DNA of 6,994 bases from Cyclobacteriaceae bacterium (lineage in GTDB: Bacteria > Bacteroidota > Bacteroidia > Cytophagales > Cyclobacteriaceae): the NCBI GenBank assembly GCA_026994125.1, contig JALWRJ010000089.1, positions 1-6,994 of the forward strand, read 5' to 3'. A program made the translations under genes and the position numbers. Shown piece by piece: positions 1 through 6,289 of the stretch (the stretch's first letter is position 1; every line of letters begins with the position of its first letter). The notes under the pieces were generated by a model that worked only from the letters and a program-made list of their open reading frames with translations, made no database searches and was not told the DNA's origin.

Positions 1-195
1 GGGTAAATCTTTAATTAGTGCTACTTCATCTTGCGCTAAAATATGGGCTTCGGTAACCAAGCCCAAAAATTGACCCTGGTGTACCACGGGCAATTGGTTG
101 CATCTAAACTCATCCATCCACATCATTGCATGGGCGGTAGAATCCGTTAATTTTAATGACGGAATTAGTTGGTTAATGAGTTCAAACGCCAGCAT
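1..195 (-). CDS. CBS-domain protein (partial, N-terminal 65 residues)
   Basis: This is the N-terminal part of a CBS-domain protein; the rest lies beyond the left edge. The reverse strand reads from ATG at 195-193 without a stop to base 1. The protein starts MLAFELINQLIPSL and continues with a helix ending in MMWMDEFRCNQLPVV (about residues 24-38), then GQFLGLVTEAHIL (41-53). This 'helix, then QLPVV, then G-x-LGLVTE' pattern is the typical first half of a CBS motif, which in this family usually occurs as a pair that binds adenosyl nucleotides and acts as a regulatory module. ATG 195 is the only sensible start: it lies inside the end of the upstream hydrolase gene (14-base overlap), so the two are probably translationally coupled. 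In many Bacteroidota a gene of this type sits between a hydrolase/pdxJ cluster and NAD kinase; that neighbour cannot be seen here. The ligand is unknown. Confidence 0.8.
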   Translation of the reverse strand, partial: MLAFELINQLIPSLKLTDSTAHAMMWMDEFRCNQLPVVHQGQFLGLVTEAHILAQDEVALIKDLP

Positions 196-946
196 GCTCT
201 TGGGTTAATAAATAATTGGCCAAAATTTCGTTAAATGCATCGGGTTGTTCCATCATGGGAGCATGGCAGCAATAATCAATAAACTTAAGTTCTGAATTAG
301 GAATAAGTTTATTGAACTCGTGTGCCACGGCCGGAGGGGTAATGGTATCGTTAAGCCCCCAAATTAAAAGGGTAGGTGCTTTAATCTGGGGTAGTTTACT
401 TGCCATATTATTGCGCTGTGCCGAACGTGCAATGGCTATAATACGAAGTGTTTTTTGAGCACTTTTTAAGGTATCAAACACTTCTTTTACGTATTTTTCG
501 GTTACGGTATTGGGGTCGTAAAAAGTGTAGCCCACACGTTCTTTTACATAATCGTAGCTCCCTCTTTTAGGAAAAGAACCGCCCATAGAGTTTTCAAACA
601 AACCTGAGCTACCGGTTAAAATGAGTTTATCTACTTTTTCGGGGTTATCCAAAATATAGGCCAACGCCACATGCCCGCCCAGTGAATTACCCATAACTAC
701 CATATTAGTTAGTTCGAAGGCATTAACAAACTCGGTTACAAATTCGGTTACCCCTTCTACGCCCGATTTCTTAATGGGTAAAGTGTAAATAGGCAGCATA
801 GGAATAATAATACGGTAGTGTTGCGAAAACTTTTGAACCACTTTTTCCCAATTGCTCAATGCTCCAAACAGCCCATGTAGTAACAGGAATGTTTGGCCTT
901 CGCCCTCATCTATATAACTAAATCCATGTTTTTCTTTAAGCTCCAT
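182..946 (-). CDS. alpha/beta-fold hydrolase (MhpC/DmpD-like)
   Basis: A 254-residue single-domain alpha/beta hydrolase, probably cytoplasmic as no signal peptide is visible. Visible motifs: the oxyanion-hole region LLLHGLFGALSNW (21-33), the nucleophile elbow GNSLGG with Ser88 (86-91), the acid in WGLNDTITPP with Asp200 (196-205), and His228 in CCHAPMMEQP (226-235). The triad is therefore complete and in the usual order. The length matches single-domain esterases and C-C bond hydrolases of the family. The substrate cannot be told from sequence. The residue before the catalytic His, commonly Gly (GHAPMMEQP), is Cys here. The gene follows cvpA after a 55-base spacer and overlaps the CBS gene downstream. 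Its N-terminus resembles that of the YbfF-like hydrolase at 2774 (both have GQT, then HGLFGA, then NW), so the two are related, though the DxRNHG strand of YbfF is missing here. Confidence 0.88.
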   Translation of the reverse strand: MELKEKHGFSYIDEGEGQTFLLLHGLFGALSNWEKVVQKFSQHYRIIIPMLPIYTLPIKKSGVEGVTEFVTEFVNAFELTNMVVMGNSLGGHVALAYILDNPEKVDKLILTGSSGLFENSMGGSFPKRGSYDYVKERVGYTFYDPNTVTEKYVKEVFDTLKSAQKTLRIIAIARSAQRNNMASKLPQIKAPTLLIWGLNDTITPPAVAHEFNKLIPNSELKFIDYCCHAPMMEQPDAFNEILANYLLTQEHAGV

Positions 947-955
947 ATACTTGGG

Positions 956-967
956 GGTAGATCTACC
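956..967. repeat. perfect 12-base palindrome upstream of the hydrolase gene
   Basis: GGTAGATCTACC is a perfect palindrome lying 9 bases before the hydrolase ATG (946) on the minus strand. It does not extend further (G955 faces A968). It could be an operator half-pair or a small RNA hairpin close to the start codon, or it could be chance. No regulator can be assigned. Confidence 0.4.
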
Positions 968-970
968 AAA

Positions 971-987
971 TTAATACAACTTATTAA
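971..987. repeat. AT-only inverted repeat after cvpA
   Basis: TTAATA and TATTAA are separated by 5 bases, between the cvpA stop (1004-1002) and the hydrolase start. All six pairs are A-T, so the stem would be weak and there is no clear U-tract. It is the only candidate for a boundary between cvpA and the hydrolase. In AT-rich spacers such repeats are common by chance. Confidence 0.2.
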
Positions 988-1001
988 ATTAACCTATTTA
1001 T

Positions 1002-1535
1002 TTAACTACCGGAATCGTTGATTAGTTCTTTTAACCCCTCAAAGATATCTGATAGAGCCGGAATTATACCATCGAGTTTAGCAGCAAAAGCAGGAGCCAC
1101 AGGTTGTACATAGCCGTAAAGCACAGAATTTTGCTGCCACTCGGCAGGAGGTTGTAAACTAAACACACTACCTACCCATAAAGCCGCAGACACCAAAAAA
1201 GCCCACATGAGTGCTCCGATAAACGCACCTGCCAGTTTATCAATACCACCTAATAAAATCATGTGCACAAACTTTTTTAATAGCTTACCCAACAGATTTA
1301 CACCAAATACTACGGCCACAAAGATACAAATAAAGGCCAACACAGGCAGCCATTTACCGGTAAGCCCAAATTGGTTTAGCAATAACGATACCGCCCAGTT
1401 TAAAAAGTAAAACCCGCCAAAAACCCCTAATACCAATGCCAGTAGCGATACTACACTTATAATAAACCCTTTGCGAAAACCTGTAAAAGCACCGGCCAAG
1501 ATGGGTACAATTAAAATAATATCTAGTGTATTCAC
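1002..1535 (-). CDS. CvpA family inner-membrane protein
   Basis: A 177-residue integral membrane protein of the CvpA/colicin V production family. The family is named after an E. coli protein needed for colicin V export and now linked to envelope integrity; its molecular activity is not settled. About four hydrophobic segments are visible (roughly 4-20, 26-47, 62-86 and 100-122). The family's early Gly-rich turn GAFTGFRKGF (15-24) and the later GGIDKLAGAFIG (96-107) are present, followed by a short soluble tail with SVLYGY near 137-142. The start is GTG at 1535: an in-frame TAA lies just upstream and no ATG occurs before the second half of the protein, so GTG is effectively forced. Only one base separates it from the yqeY stop, which points to translational coupling within one operon. 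The specific role in this organism is unknown. Confidence 0.87.
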   Translation of the reverse strand: MNTLDIILIVPILAGAFTGFRKGFIISVVSLLALVLGVFGGFYFLNWAVSLLLNQFGLTGKWLPVLAFICIFVAVVFGVNLLGKLLKKFVHMILLGGIDKLAGAFIGALMWAFLVSAALWVGSVFSLQPPAEWQQNSVLYGYVQPVAPAFAAKLDGIIPALSDIFEGLKELINDSGS

Positions 1536-1536
1536 C

Positions 1537-1989
1537 TTAGTTTACTAATAATGCTCTTACCAGGGTCGAAATTTTTCTACCATCGGCCTTGCCTGCCAAT
1601 TGCTTGGTAGCCACTCCCATTACCTTGCCCATATCAGCTGGACTGGTGGCTCCCACCTGGGCAATGATACCCGCCAGCACTTCTTTAAGTTCAGCTTCTT
1701 CCATTTGCTTGGGCAGGTAACGGGCTATAATTTCGTATTCAAACAATTCTTTTTCGGCCAGGTCTTGGCGGCCTTCCTTCTTAAAAAGTTCGCCACTTTC
1801 TTTGCGTTGCTTGGCTGCTTTCATCAAAATTTTCATTTCAGCTTCTTCCGTGAGTTCTTCAGCCGCACCTTTTTCTGTTTCGGCTAACAGAATAGCGGAT
1901 TTAATACTGCGCAAAGCTGTTAATTCTTCCTTTTTTTTAGCCAGCATGGCTTGCTTTATATCCTCATTTATTTTTTGCTTCAAACTCAT
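1537..1989 (-). CDS. yqeY: GatB/YqeY domain-containing protein
   Basis: A 150-residue soluble helical protein made only of the YqeY domain, which is related to the C-terminal tRNA-binding tail of the GatB subunit of Glu/Asp-tRNA amidotransferase. The exact function of stand-alone YqeY proteins is not established. Seen here: a basic helical N-terminal half ([20 protein letters not shown]), the RYLPKQM motif (90-96), MGKVMG (120-125) and GKADGRKIS (133-141), which is the family's usual C-terminal signature. The ATG at 1989 is preferred over an in-frame ATG three codons upstream (1998), because homologs typically begin MSL and 150 residues is the usual length. It is first in the minus-strand operon; its start is 60 bases from the divergent pdxJ start, and a good -7 element lies in between. 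An A8 run (minus strand, 1938-1931) encodes Lys-Lys-Lys. Confidence 0.92.
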   Translation of the reverse strand: MSLKQKINEDIKQAMLAKKKEELTALRSIKSAILLAETEKGAAEELTEEAEMKILMKAAKQRKESGELFKKEGRQDLAEKELFEYEIIARYLPKQMEEAELKEVLAGIIAQVGATSPADMGKVMGVATKQLAGKADGRKISTLVRALLVN

Positions 1990-2027
1990 GGTTATCATTT
2001 TTTAATCTTAAAATCTCTAACTTGCAA

Positions 2028-2056
2028 CAAAAATAGGAATTCTATTGATATGGCAA
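2028..2056 (-). promoter_or_regulatory. Bacteroidota-type promoter for yqeY-cvpA operon
   Basis: On the minus strand TATTTTTG (2035-2028) matches the Bacteroidota -7 consensus TAnnTTTG exactly. A TTG at 2056-2054 lies 18 bases upstream, within the known spacing for the -33 element. Transcription would start near 2022, giving a leader of roughly 33 bases before the yqeY ATG. The -33 element falls inside the first codons of pdxJ. No equally good site is seen for pdxJ on the plus strand; TAACTTGC at 2018-2025 is only a partial match and has no -33 partner. Confidence 0.55.
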
Positions 2057-2769
2057 CCCGTTTAAGCGTGAATGTAAATAAAATTGCCACCTTACGCAAT
2101 GCGCGAGGAGGCAACAACCCTAATGTAGTACAGGTAGCTCAAGATTGCGAACAATTTGGTGCTCAGGGAATTACCGTGCACCCCAGGCCTGATGAAAGGC
2201 ATATTACCTACCAGGATGTGCTGGACTTGAGCTCGGTAGTAAGTACCGAATTTAATATTGAAGGCTACCCCGACCAACGCTATATGGATTTGGTACTAAA
2301 AGTAAAACCCACCCAAGCCACCTTAGTACCCGACCCTCCCGGGGTGCTAACCTCAAATGCCGGTTGGAATACCCTTACACATCAGGATTTTTTAACAGAT
2401 GTTTTGAGCGAATTGAACCGCCAAGGCATACGAACCTCAGTTTTTGTAGATACCCAACCAGCCCATATTGAAGGAGCGGCTAAAGCAGGTAGCAAGCGAA
2501 TAGAACTTTATACTGAACCCTATGCCAAACAATATGCTCAAAACAAAGCCGGGGCGGTAGCTCCCTTTGCGCAGGCGGCTAAACTTGGTCATTCGTGTGG
2601 GTTGGCTATTAATGCCGGCCACGACCTTGACTTGCAGAACTTACACTATTTTGCCCTGCATGTGCCTTACCTGAGCGAAGTTTCGATTGGGCACGCCCTT
2701 ATTTGCGATGCCCTGTATTACGGGCTCGAAAATACCGTGCAGATGTACCTAAACAAACTAAATTTTTAA
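2050..2769 (+). CDS. pdxJ: pyridoxine 5'-phosphate synthase
   Basis: PdxJ condenses 1-deoxy-D-xylulose 5-phosphate with 3-amino-2-oxopropyl phosphate to make pyridoxine 5'-phosphate, the last ring-forming step of DXP-dependent vitamin B6 synthesis, in the cytoplasm. The 239-residue TIM-barrel protein (E. coli PdxJ is about 243) shows [11 protein letters not shown] (11-21), [14 protein letters not shown] with the catalytic-type His44 (40-53), FNIEGYP with Glu71 (68-74), the phosphate-side VSIGHALI (211-218), and INAGHDL with His191 (187-193). These match the His/Glu/His active-site set known for the family. Asn-Lys replaces the Asp-His seen in the E. coli motif NIDHIATLRN; I recall this as usual in Bacteroidota. 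ATG 2050 is chosen because the conserved N-terminus begins there; the open frame upstream runs back into antisense yqeY sequence. It is first in a plus-strand operon, with the esterase gene 4 bases after its stop. Confidence 0.97.
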   Translation: MATRLSVNVNKIATLRNARGGNNPNVVQVAQDCEQFGAQGITVHPRPDERHITYQDVLDLSSVVSTEFNIEGYPDQRYMDLVLKVKPTQATLVPDPPGVLTSNAGWNTLTHQDFLTDVLSELNRQGIRTSVFVDTQPAHIEGAAKAGSKRIELYTEPYAKQYAQNKAGAVAPFAQAAKLGHSCGLAINAGHDLDLQNLHYFALHVPYLSEVSIGHALICDALYYGLENTVQMYLNKLNF

Positions 2770-2773
2770 CGCT

Positions 2774-3535
2774 ATGCAATTGCATTTTACCCAAATGGGT
2801 GCCGGCCAAACCCTGCTTATTTTACACGGGCTGTTTGGTGCTTCGGATAACTGGATTACCATTGGCAGGCAGTTGTCCAACTCCTTTTCGGTATATTTAA
2901 TTGACCAGCGAAACCATGGCGCCTCGCCACACAGCACCCAGTTTACATACCATGCCATGGCACAAGACATTAAAGAGCTTATGGAGGCAGAAGGTATAAC
3001 GCAAGCCATGGTAGCCGGGCATTCTATGGGTGGCAAAACCGCCATGTTGCTGGCCACTACCTATCCTGAGTTGGTGCAAAAATTAGTGGTAATAGATATA
3101 GCTCCCAAAGCCTACCCGGTGCATCATAATACTATTTTAGCCGGTTTGAAATCTATAAATTTAGCAACAATAAGTTCGCGAGGAGAGGCCGATGCCGCCC
3201 TGGCAGCCTATGTTCCTACAGTAAACATACGGCAATTTTTACTTAAAAATTTAAAACGAACCCCCAATGGTTTTTCCTGGAAAATAAACTTGGATGTAAT
3301 TAGTGCTAACATTGAAGAAGTGGGAAAGCCTTTGCCAGCCGAAGCACGATTTGCAAAACCCACGTTGTTTATACGTGGAGGGGTTTCGAACTATATAGAT
3401 AAAGAAGAGGACATGCCCTTAATATTAACTCATTTTCCACAAGCCAAACTTGTAACCATAAAAGGAGCCAGCCATTGGGTGCATGCCGAAAAACCTGCTG
3501 AGTTTTTAGCGATACTCGAAGAATTTTTAATGTAA
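2774..3535 (+). CDS. YbfF-like alpha/beta hydrolase (acyl esterase)
   Basis: A 253-residue cytoplasmic alpha/beta hydrolase closely resembling E. coli YbfF, an esterase acting on acyl-CoA and other short acyl esters in vitro, and the related eukaryotic ABHD11. Motifs: LILHGLFGASDNW (15-27), the DQRNHGASP strand (44-52, the YbfF signature), the nucleophile elbow GHSMGGKTAM with Ser84 (82-91), VVIDIAPKAY with Asp108 (105-114), a likely triad acid as in YbfF, and GASHWVHAEKP with His234 (231-241). The cap region carries RQFLLKNL (153-160), also shared with YbfF. The physiological substrate is not known. It starts 4 bases after pdxJ, and its TAA overlaps the next ATG by one base, so it is part of a tight operon. 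A direct role in vitamin B6 metabolism is possible but not shown by the sequence. Confidence 0.92.
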   Translation: MQLHFTQMGAGQTLLILHGLFGASDNWITIGRQLSNSFSVYLIDQRNHGASPHSTQFTYHAMAQDIKELMEAEGITQAMVAGHSMGGKTAMLLATTYPELVQKLVVIDIAPKAYPVHHNTILAGLKSINLATISSRGEADAALAAYVPTVNIRQFLLKNLKRTPNGFSWKINLDVISANIEEVGKPLPAEARFAKPTLFIRGGVSNYIDKEEDMPLILTHFPQAKLVTIKGASHWVHAEKPAEFLAILEEFLM

Positions 3536-4245
3536 TGAAGAAAAAAGGTACTATTTATTTAATTCCATCGGTAATTGCCCCACAAACAGCCCAAAGCGTA
3601 CTTGCCCCACAAGTGCTGGCGGTAGTAAAAAACACCAGGCATTATATTGCTGAAACTATTAGGGAAAGCAGGCGATTTATAAGCAGCTTAGGGTTAGGCC
3701 TAACCATAACCAACCTTGATTTTACACAAGTAACAAACAACACCCCGCACCAGGAAATAAAAGCCAGCCTGGAACCTGCCATGCAAGGGCATGACATTGG
3801 GGTACTATCGGATGCCGGATGCCCCGGAGTGGCCGACCCGGGGGCGCAAGTAGTGGCCTTAGCCCATAAAATAGAGTTGCAGGTAGTCCCCCTGGTGGGG
3901 CCCTCATCGTTGCTGCTTGCCTTAATGGCCTCGGGGTTTAATGGGCAATCGTTTGCTTTTAATGGTTACTTACCTATTGATACCAAGGCCGCTCGCCATG
4001 CCCTGTTAAGCTTTGAAAAAATGGCACGCAAGCAAAACCAAACACAAATGTTTATTGAAACACCTTACCGCTCGGATCGAACCCTGGCTTTACTCTTGCA
4101 AACACTTGGTGCCGAAACCAAACTTTGCCTGGCCAAAGACATTACAGGCACGCAGGAGTTTATAAAGACTAAAACTGTGGCTGCCTGGCGAACCTCCACA
4201 CCCCAAATTGGTAAGGCACCTACAGTTTTTCTATTTTTACCCTAA
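3535..4245 (+). CDS. RsmI-like SAM-dependent methyltransferase (tetrapyrrole methylase fold)
   Basis: A 236-residue class III (tetrapyrrole methylase/corrin methylase fold) methyltransferase related to RsmI, which 2'-O-methylates C1402 of 16S rRNA. Seen: a GTIYLIPS opening strand (5-12), the SAM-binding-type loop GVLSDAGCPGVADPG (89-103), VVPLVGPSSLLLALMASG (117-134), the FNGYLP turn (142-147), and MFIETPYRS (172-180), equivalent to the ESTHR region of RsmI. Differences from E. coli RsmI: about 50 residues shorter, ending soon after GKAPTVFLFLP with no C-terminal extension, and lacking the GNLxD motif after the first strand (PSVIAPQTAQSV instead). This suggests a distinct Bacteroidota subfamily whose substrate may not be C1402. 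The ATG uses the last A of the preceding TAA, so it is translationally coupled to the esterase. metK, making its cofactor, follows 49 bases downstream. Confidence 0.85.
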   Translation: MKKKGTIYLIPSVIAPQTAQSVLAPQVLAVVKNTRHYIAETIRESRRFISSLGLGLTITNLDFTQVTNNTPHQEIKASLEPAMQGHDIGVLSDAGCPGVADPGAQVVALAHKIELQVVPLVGPSSLLLALMASGFNGQSFAFNGYLPIDTKAARHALLSFEKMARKQNQTQMFIETPYRSDRTLALLLQTLGAETKLCLAKDITGTQEFIKTKTVAAWRTSTPQIGKAPTVFLFLP

Positions 4246-4260
4246 TGTTTATCCTAGGGT
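4239..4260. repeat. 6-base inverted repeat at the methyltransferase/metK junction
   Basis: ACCCTA (4239-4244) and TAGGGT (4255-4260) are exact reverse complements around a 10-base loop. The left arm includes the methyltransferase stop region and the right arm ends 5 bases before the metK -7 element. The stem is short and is not followed by a clean T-run, so it is a weak terminator candidate. It also overlaps the likely -33 position and could instead be an operator, or chance. Confidence 0.25.
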
Positions 4261-4273
4261 TTCATTAGATTTG
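4245..4273 (+). promoter_or_regulatory. Bacteroidota-type promoter for metK
   Basis: TAGATTTG (4266-4273) matches the -7 consensus TAnnTTTG exactly. The sequence 18 bases upstream is ATG (4245-4247), one mismatch from the TTG of the -33 element. Transcription would begin near 4279, leaving a leader of about 15 bases before the metK ATG. That is too short for any known SAM riboswitch, and none is seen in the 49-base gap. Confidence 0.55.
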
Positions 4274-4294
4274 CGCCCTTAAACAATTTAAAGA

Positions 4295-5587
4295 ATGCCT
4301 TATTTATTTACCTCCGAATCTGTATCAGAAGGCCACCCCGATAAAGTAGCCGACCAAATTTCCGATGCCCTCATCGACTACTTTTTAGCCTTTGATCCAG
4401 ACTCAAAAGTTGCCTGCGAAACCCTGGTAACTACCGGGCAGGTAGTGTTGGCCGGTGAAGTAAACACCAATACTTATTTAGATGTGCAAAGCATTGCACG
4501 CCAGGTAATTGCCAACATTGGTTACACCAAAAGCGAGTATATGTTTGAGGCGCACTCATGCGGCATTTTATCGGCTATCCATGAACAATCGAGCGATATT
4601 AACCAAGGAGTTGATCGTAAGGTAGCAGGAGATTTTGAGAGCAAAGCAGACGCCCAGGGTGCAGGAGACCAGGGAATGATGTTTGGCTATGCCACCAAAG
4701 AAACTGAGAACTATATGCCTCTCGCGCTAGACTTATCACATAAAATTTTACAAGAGTTAGCCGCCATTCGAAAATCAGGCGATAAACTTACCTATTTACG
4801 CCCCGATGCCAAATCGCAGGTAACTATTGAATACAACGATGACAATACACCGGTACGCATAGATACCATTGTGGTATCGACCCAGCACGATGACTTTGCT
4901 CCGGATGAGGAAATGCTTGCCACCATTAAAAAAGACATTATTGAGTATGTAATACCTCGTGTAAAAGCCGGTTTATCCCCCCAGATACAGGCCTTGTTTA
5001 ACGATGATATTCAATACCATATAAACCCAACCGGAAAGTTTGTAATTGGTGGCCCACATGGCGATACCGGCCTAACAGGTCGTAAAATTATAGTAGATAC
5101 CTATGGTGGCAAGGGGGCTCATGGTGGAGGCGCTTTTAGTGGTAAAGACCCCAGCAAAGTAGATAGAAGTGCTGCCTACGCCACACGGCACATGGCTAAA
5201 AACCTGGTAGCTGCCGGAGTATGCGATGAGGCTTTGGTGCAAGTATCGTATGCCATTGGTGTGGCACAGCCCTGTGGCCTATTTGTAGAAACCTATGGTA
5301 CAGCCCGAGCCAAAGACGAGCAAGGCAATGTTTTAACCGATGGTGAGATTGCCCAAAAATTATCCAAATTGTTTGATATGAGGCCTTATGCCATTGAACA
5401 ACGGCTTAAATTGCGCAACCCCATTTATAGCGAAACCGCAGCCTATGGCCACATGGGCCGCACACCTAAAACTGTAACCAAGGTATTTGAAAATGCCGGC
5501 CAAAAAGCCGAGGTTGAGGTTGAGTTGTTTACCTGGGAAAAACTTGACTATGTAGATGCCATTAAGGATGCCTTTAAACTGAGTTAG
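4295..5587 (+). CDS. metK: S-adenosylmethionine synthetase (methionine adenosyltransferase)
   Basis: MetK makes S-adenosylmethionine from methionine and ATP, releasing phosphate and diphosphate; it is cytoplasmic, usually a tetramer, and supplies the cell's methyl donor. All three domains are present in 430 residues. Visible landmarks: [20 protein letters not shown] with the active-site His14 and metal/Lys positions (5-24), the [12 protein letters not shown] loop (122-133, family signature 1), [20 protein letters not shown] (253-272) and [19 protein letters not shown] (277-295, signature 2), with the C-terminal [16 protein letters not shown] (374-389). No active-site residue appears to be lost. 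The protein is longer than E. coli MetK (384), with added sequence in the middle region (about 160-210) and near the C-terminus; I recall similar lengths for Bacteroidota homologs. ATG 4295 begins the conserved N-terminus. It has its own promoter-like site and is convergent with the regulator gene, 3 bases away. Confidence 0.98.
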   Translation: MPYLFTSESVSEGHPDKVADQISDALIDYFLAFDPDSKVACETLVTTGQVVLAGEVNTNTYLDVQSIARQVIANIGYTKSEYMFEAHSCGILSAIHEQSSDINQGVDRKVAGDFESKADAQGAGDQGMMFGYATKETENYMPLALDLSHKILQELAAIRKSGDKLTYLRPDAKSQVTIEYNDDNTPVRIDTIVVSTQHDDFAPDEEMLATIKKDIIEYVIPRVKAGLSPQIQALFNDDIQYHINPTGKFVIGGPHGDTGLTGRKIIVDTYGGKGAHGGGAFSGKDPSKVDRSAAYATRHMAKNLVAAGVCDEALVQVSYAIGVAQPCGLFVETYGTARAKDEQGNVLTDGEIAQKLSKLFDMRPYAIEQRLKLRNPIYSETAAYGHMGRTPKTVTKVFENAGQKAEVEVELFTWEKLDYVDAIKDAFKLS

Positions 5588-5590
5588 CCT

Positions 5591-6289
5591 TTACAGGGTA
5601 ACAATGCAATCAAAAAATGATTGCTTATAGGCTTTGCCTAGTGGAATTTGAACACTATTTAGCATTATATACCCATCAAAAATAGACGATATATGTTCCA
5701 GGTTTACCAGGTAAGATTTATGCACCCGTACAATGCCGCTGGGTGCTAACTTTTCTTCAATGCTTTTGAGGGTATGGCTTACCATGAATTTTTCGGTAGC
5801 TGTATATACAAAGGCATAGTTATCAATGGCTTCAACATGGGTAATTTGGCCAGGCTCGATAGCCATTAACTGGTTTTTTATTTTAACAAATAATTTATTG
5901 GGCGTAAAGGTCTGTTTTTTATGTTTTGAGAAGGCCAGTTCCAGGTTAATTTTTAAATCCCGGTTTTCAAAAGGCTTTATTAAATAGGCCAGTGGTTGGG
6001 TGGCTTTTACTTGTTGAATGGTTTCATCATCAAAATGTGATGTAATGTACATAAATGGGATGTGGTGTTTTTTGTTAAGTAAGCTCCCTAACTCAATGCC
6101 TGTACGTTCGCCTTCCAGGTTAATATCAACCAAGGCCATTTGAGGCACTGATGTTCGAATAGCGGCCAGGGCTTCTGGTACACTTGCCGCAATACCATGT
6201 ACTACATAACCATAGTCTTCGAGGGTAAGCGCTATATCATCAGCAATAATGGGCTCATCTTCAACAATTAAAATAGAGGGTTGGCTCAT
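5591..6289 (-). CDS. LytTR-family response regulator
   Basis: A 232-residue two-component response regulator. The N-terminal receiver (about 4-122) has the acidic pocket VEDEP (9-13), the phospho-accepting Asp55 in [10 protein letters not shown] (51-60), Thr83/Ser84 in YITSH, and Lys105 in YLIKPFE (102-108). The C-terminal LytTR DNA-binding domain (about 131-231) shows [20 protein letters not shown] (133-152), [11 protein letters not shown] (153-163) and [14 protein letters not shown] (187-200), typical of the AlgR/AgrA/LytR DNA-binding class. It would therefore act as a transcription factor once phosphorylated. Its ATG overlaps the stop of the upstream sensor kinase by four bases (ATGA), making that kinase its probable partner. 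Target genes are not evident; no paired LytTR-type direct repeat was recognised in the window. The 3' end lies 3 bases from the metK stop. Confidence 0.94.
   Translation of the reverse strand: MSQPSILIVEDEPIIADDIALTLEDYGYVVHGIAASVPEALAAIRTSVPQMALVDINLEGERTGIELGSLLNKKHHIPFMYITSHFDDETIQQVKATQPLAYLIKPFENRDLKINLELAFSKHKKQTFTPNKLFVKIKNQLMAIEPGQITHVEAIDNYAFVYTATEKFMVSHTLKSIEEKLAPSGIVRVHKSYLVNLEHISSIFDGYIMLNSVQIPLGKAYKQSFFDCIVTL
5606..5624. terminator. perfect 7-bp hairpin just past metK
   Basis: GCAATCA (5606-5612) pairs exactly with TGATTGC (5618-5624) around an AAAAA loop, starting 19 bases after the metK stop and inside the 3' end of the convergent regulator gene. No U-run follows on the metK transcript, so it is not a classical intrinsic terminator. 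It could end or protect the metK mRNA; on the other strand it lies in coding sequence. Confidence 0.35.
5628..5640. repeat. second small hairpin (5 bp, 3-base loop) past metK
   Basis: TAGGC (5628-5632) and GCCTA (5636-5640) flank TTT, three bases after the end of the larger hairpin. On the metK transcript the two would form adjacent stem-loops. It is short enough to be chance, and the sequence is also regulator coding sequence. Confidence 0.25.

Noticed and set aside
1600..1887. Plus-strand open frame of 95 codons opposite yqeY
   Set aside because: It is antisense to a well-conserved gene. Its Phe/His-rich translation is what antisense of Lys/Glu-rich coding sequence gives.
1951..2049. 33-codon N-terminal extension of pdxJ
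   Set aside because: The extension overlaps antisense yqeY sequence and the divergent promoter, and the conserved PdxJ N-terminus begins at ATG 2050.
2758..3057. Minus-strand open frame of 99 codons opposite the YbfF-like hydrolase
   Set aside because: It is antisense to a gene with clear catalytic motifs, and no recognisable protein features were seen.
4246..4294. SAM riboswitch upstream of metK
   Set aside because: The gap is only 49 bases and contains a promoter-like -7 element, leaving a leader of about 15 bases; no riboswitch fold can fit.
5511..5527. Short tandem repeat GAGGTT in metK
   Set aside because: It encodes the Glu-Val alternation of a conserved beta strand (EVEVEL); there is no sign of repeat expansion.
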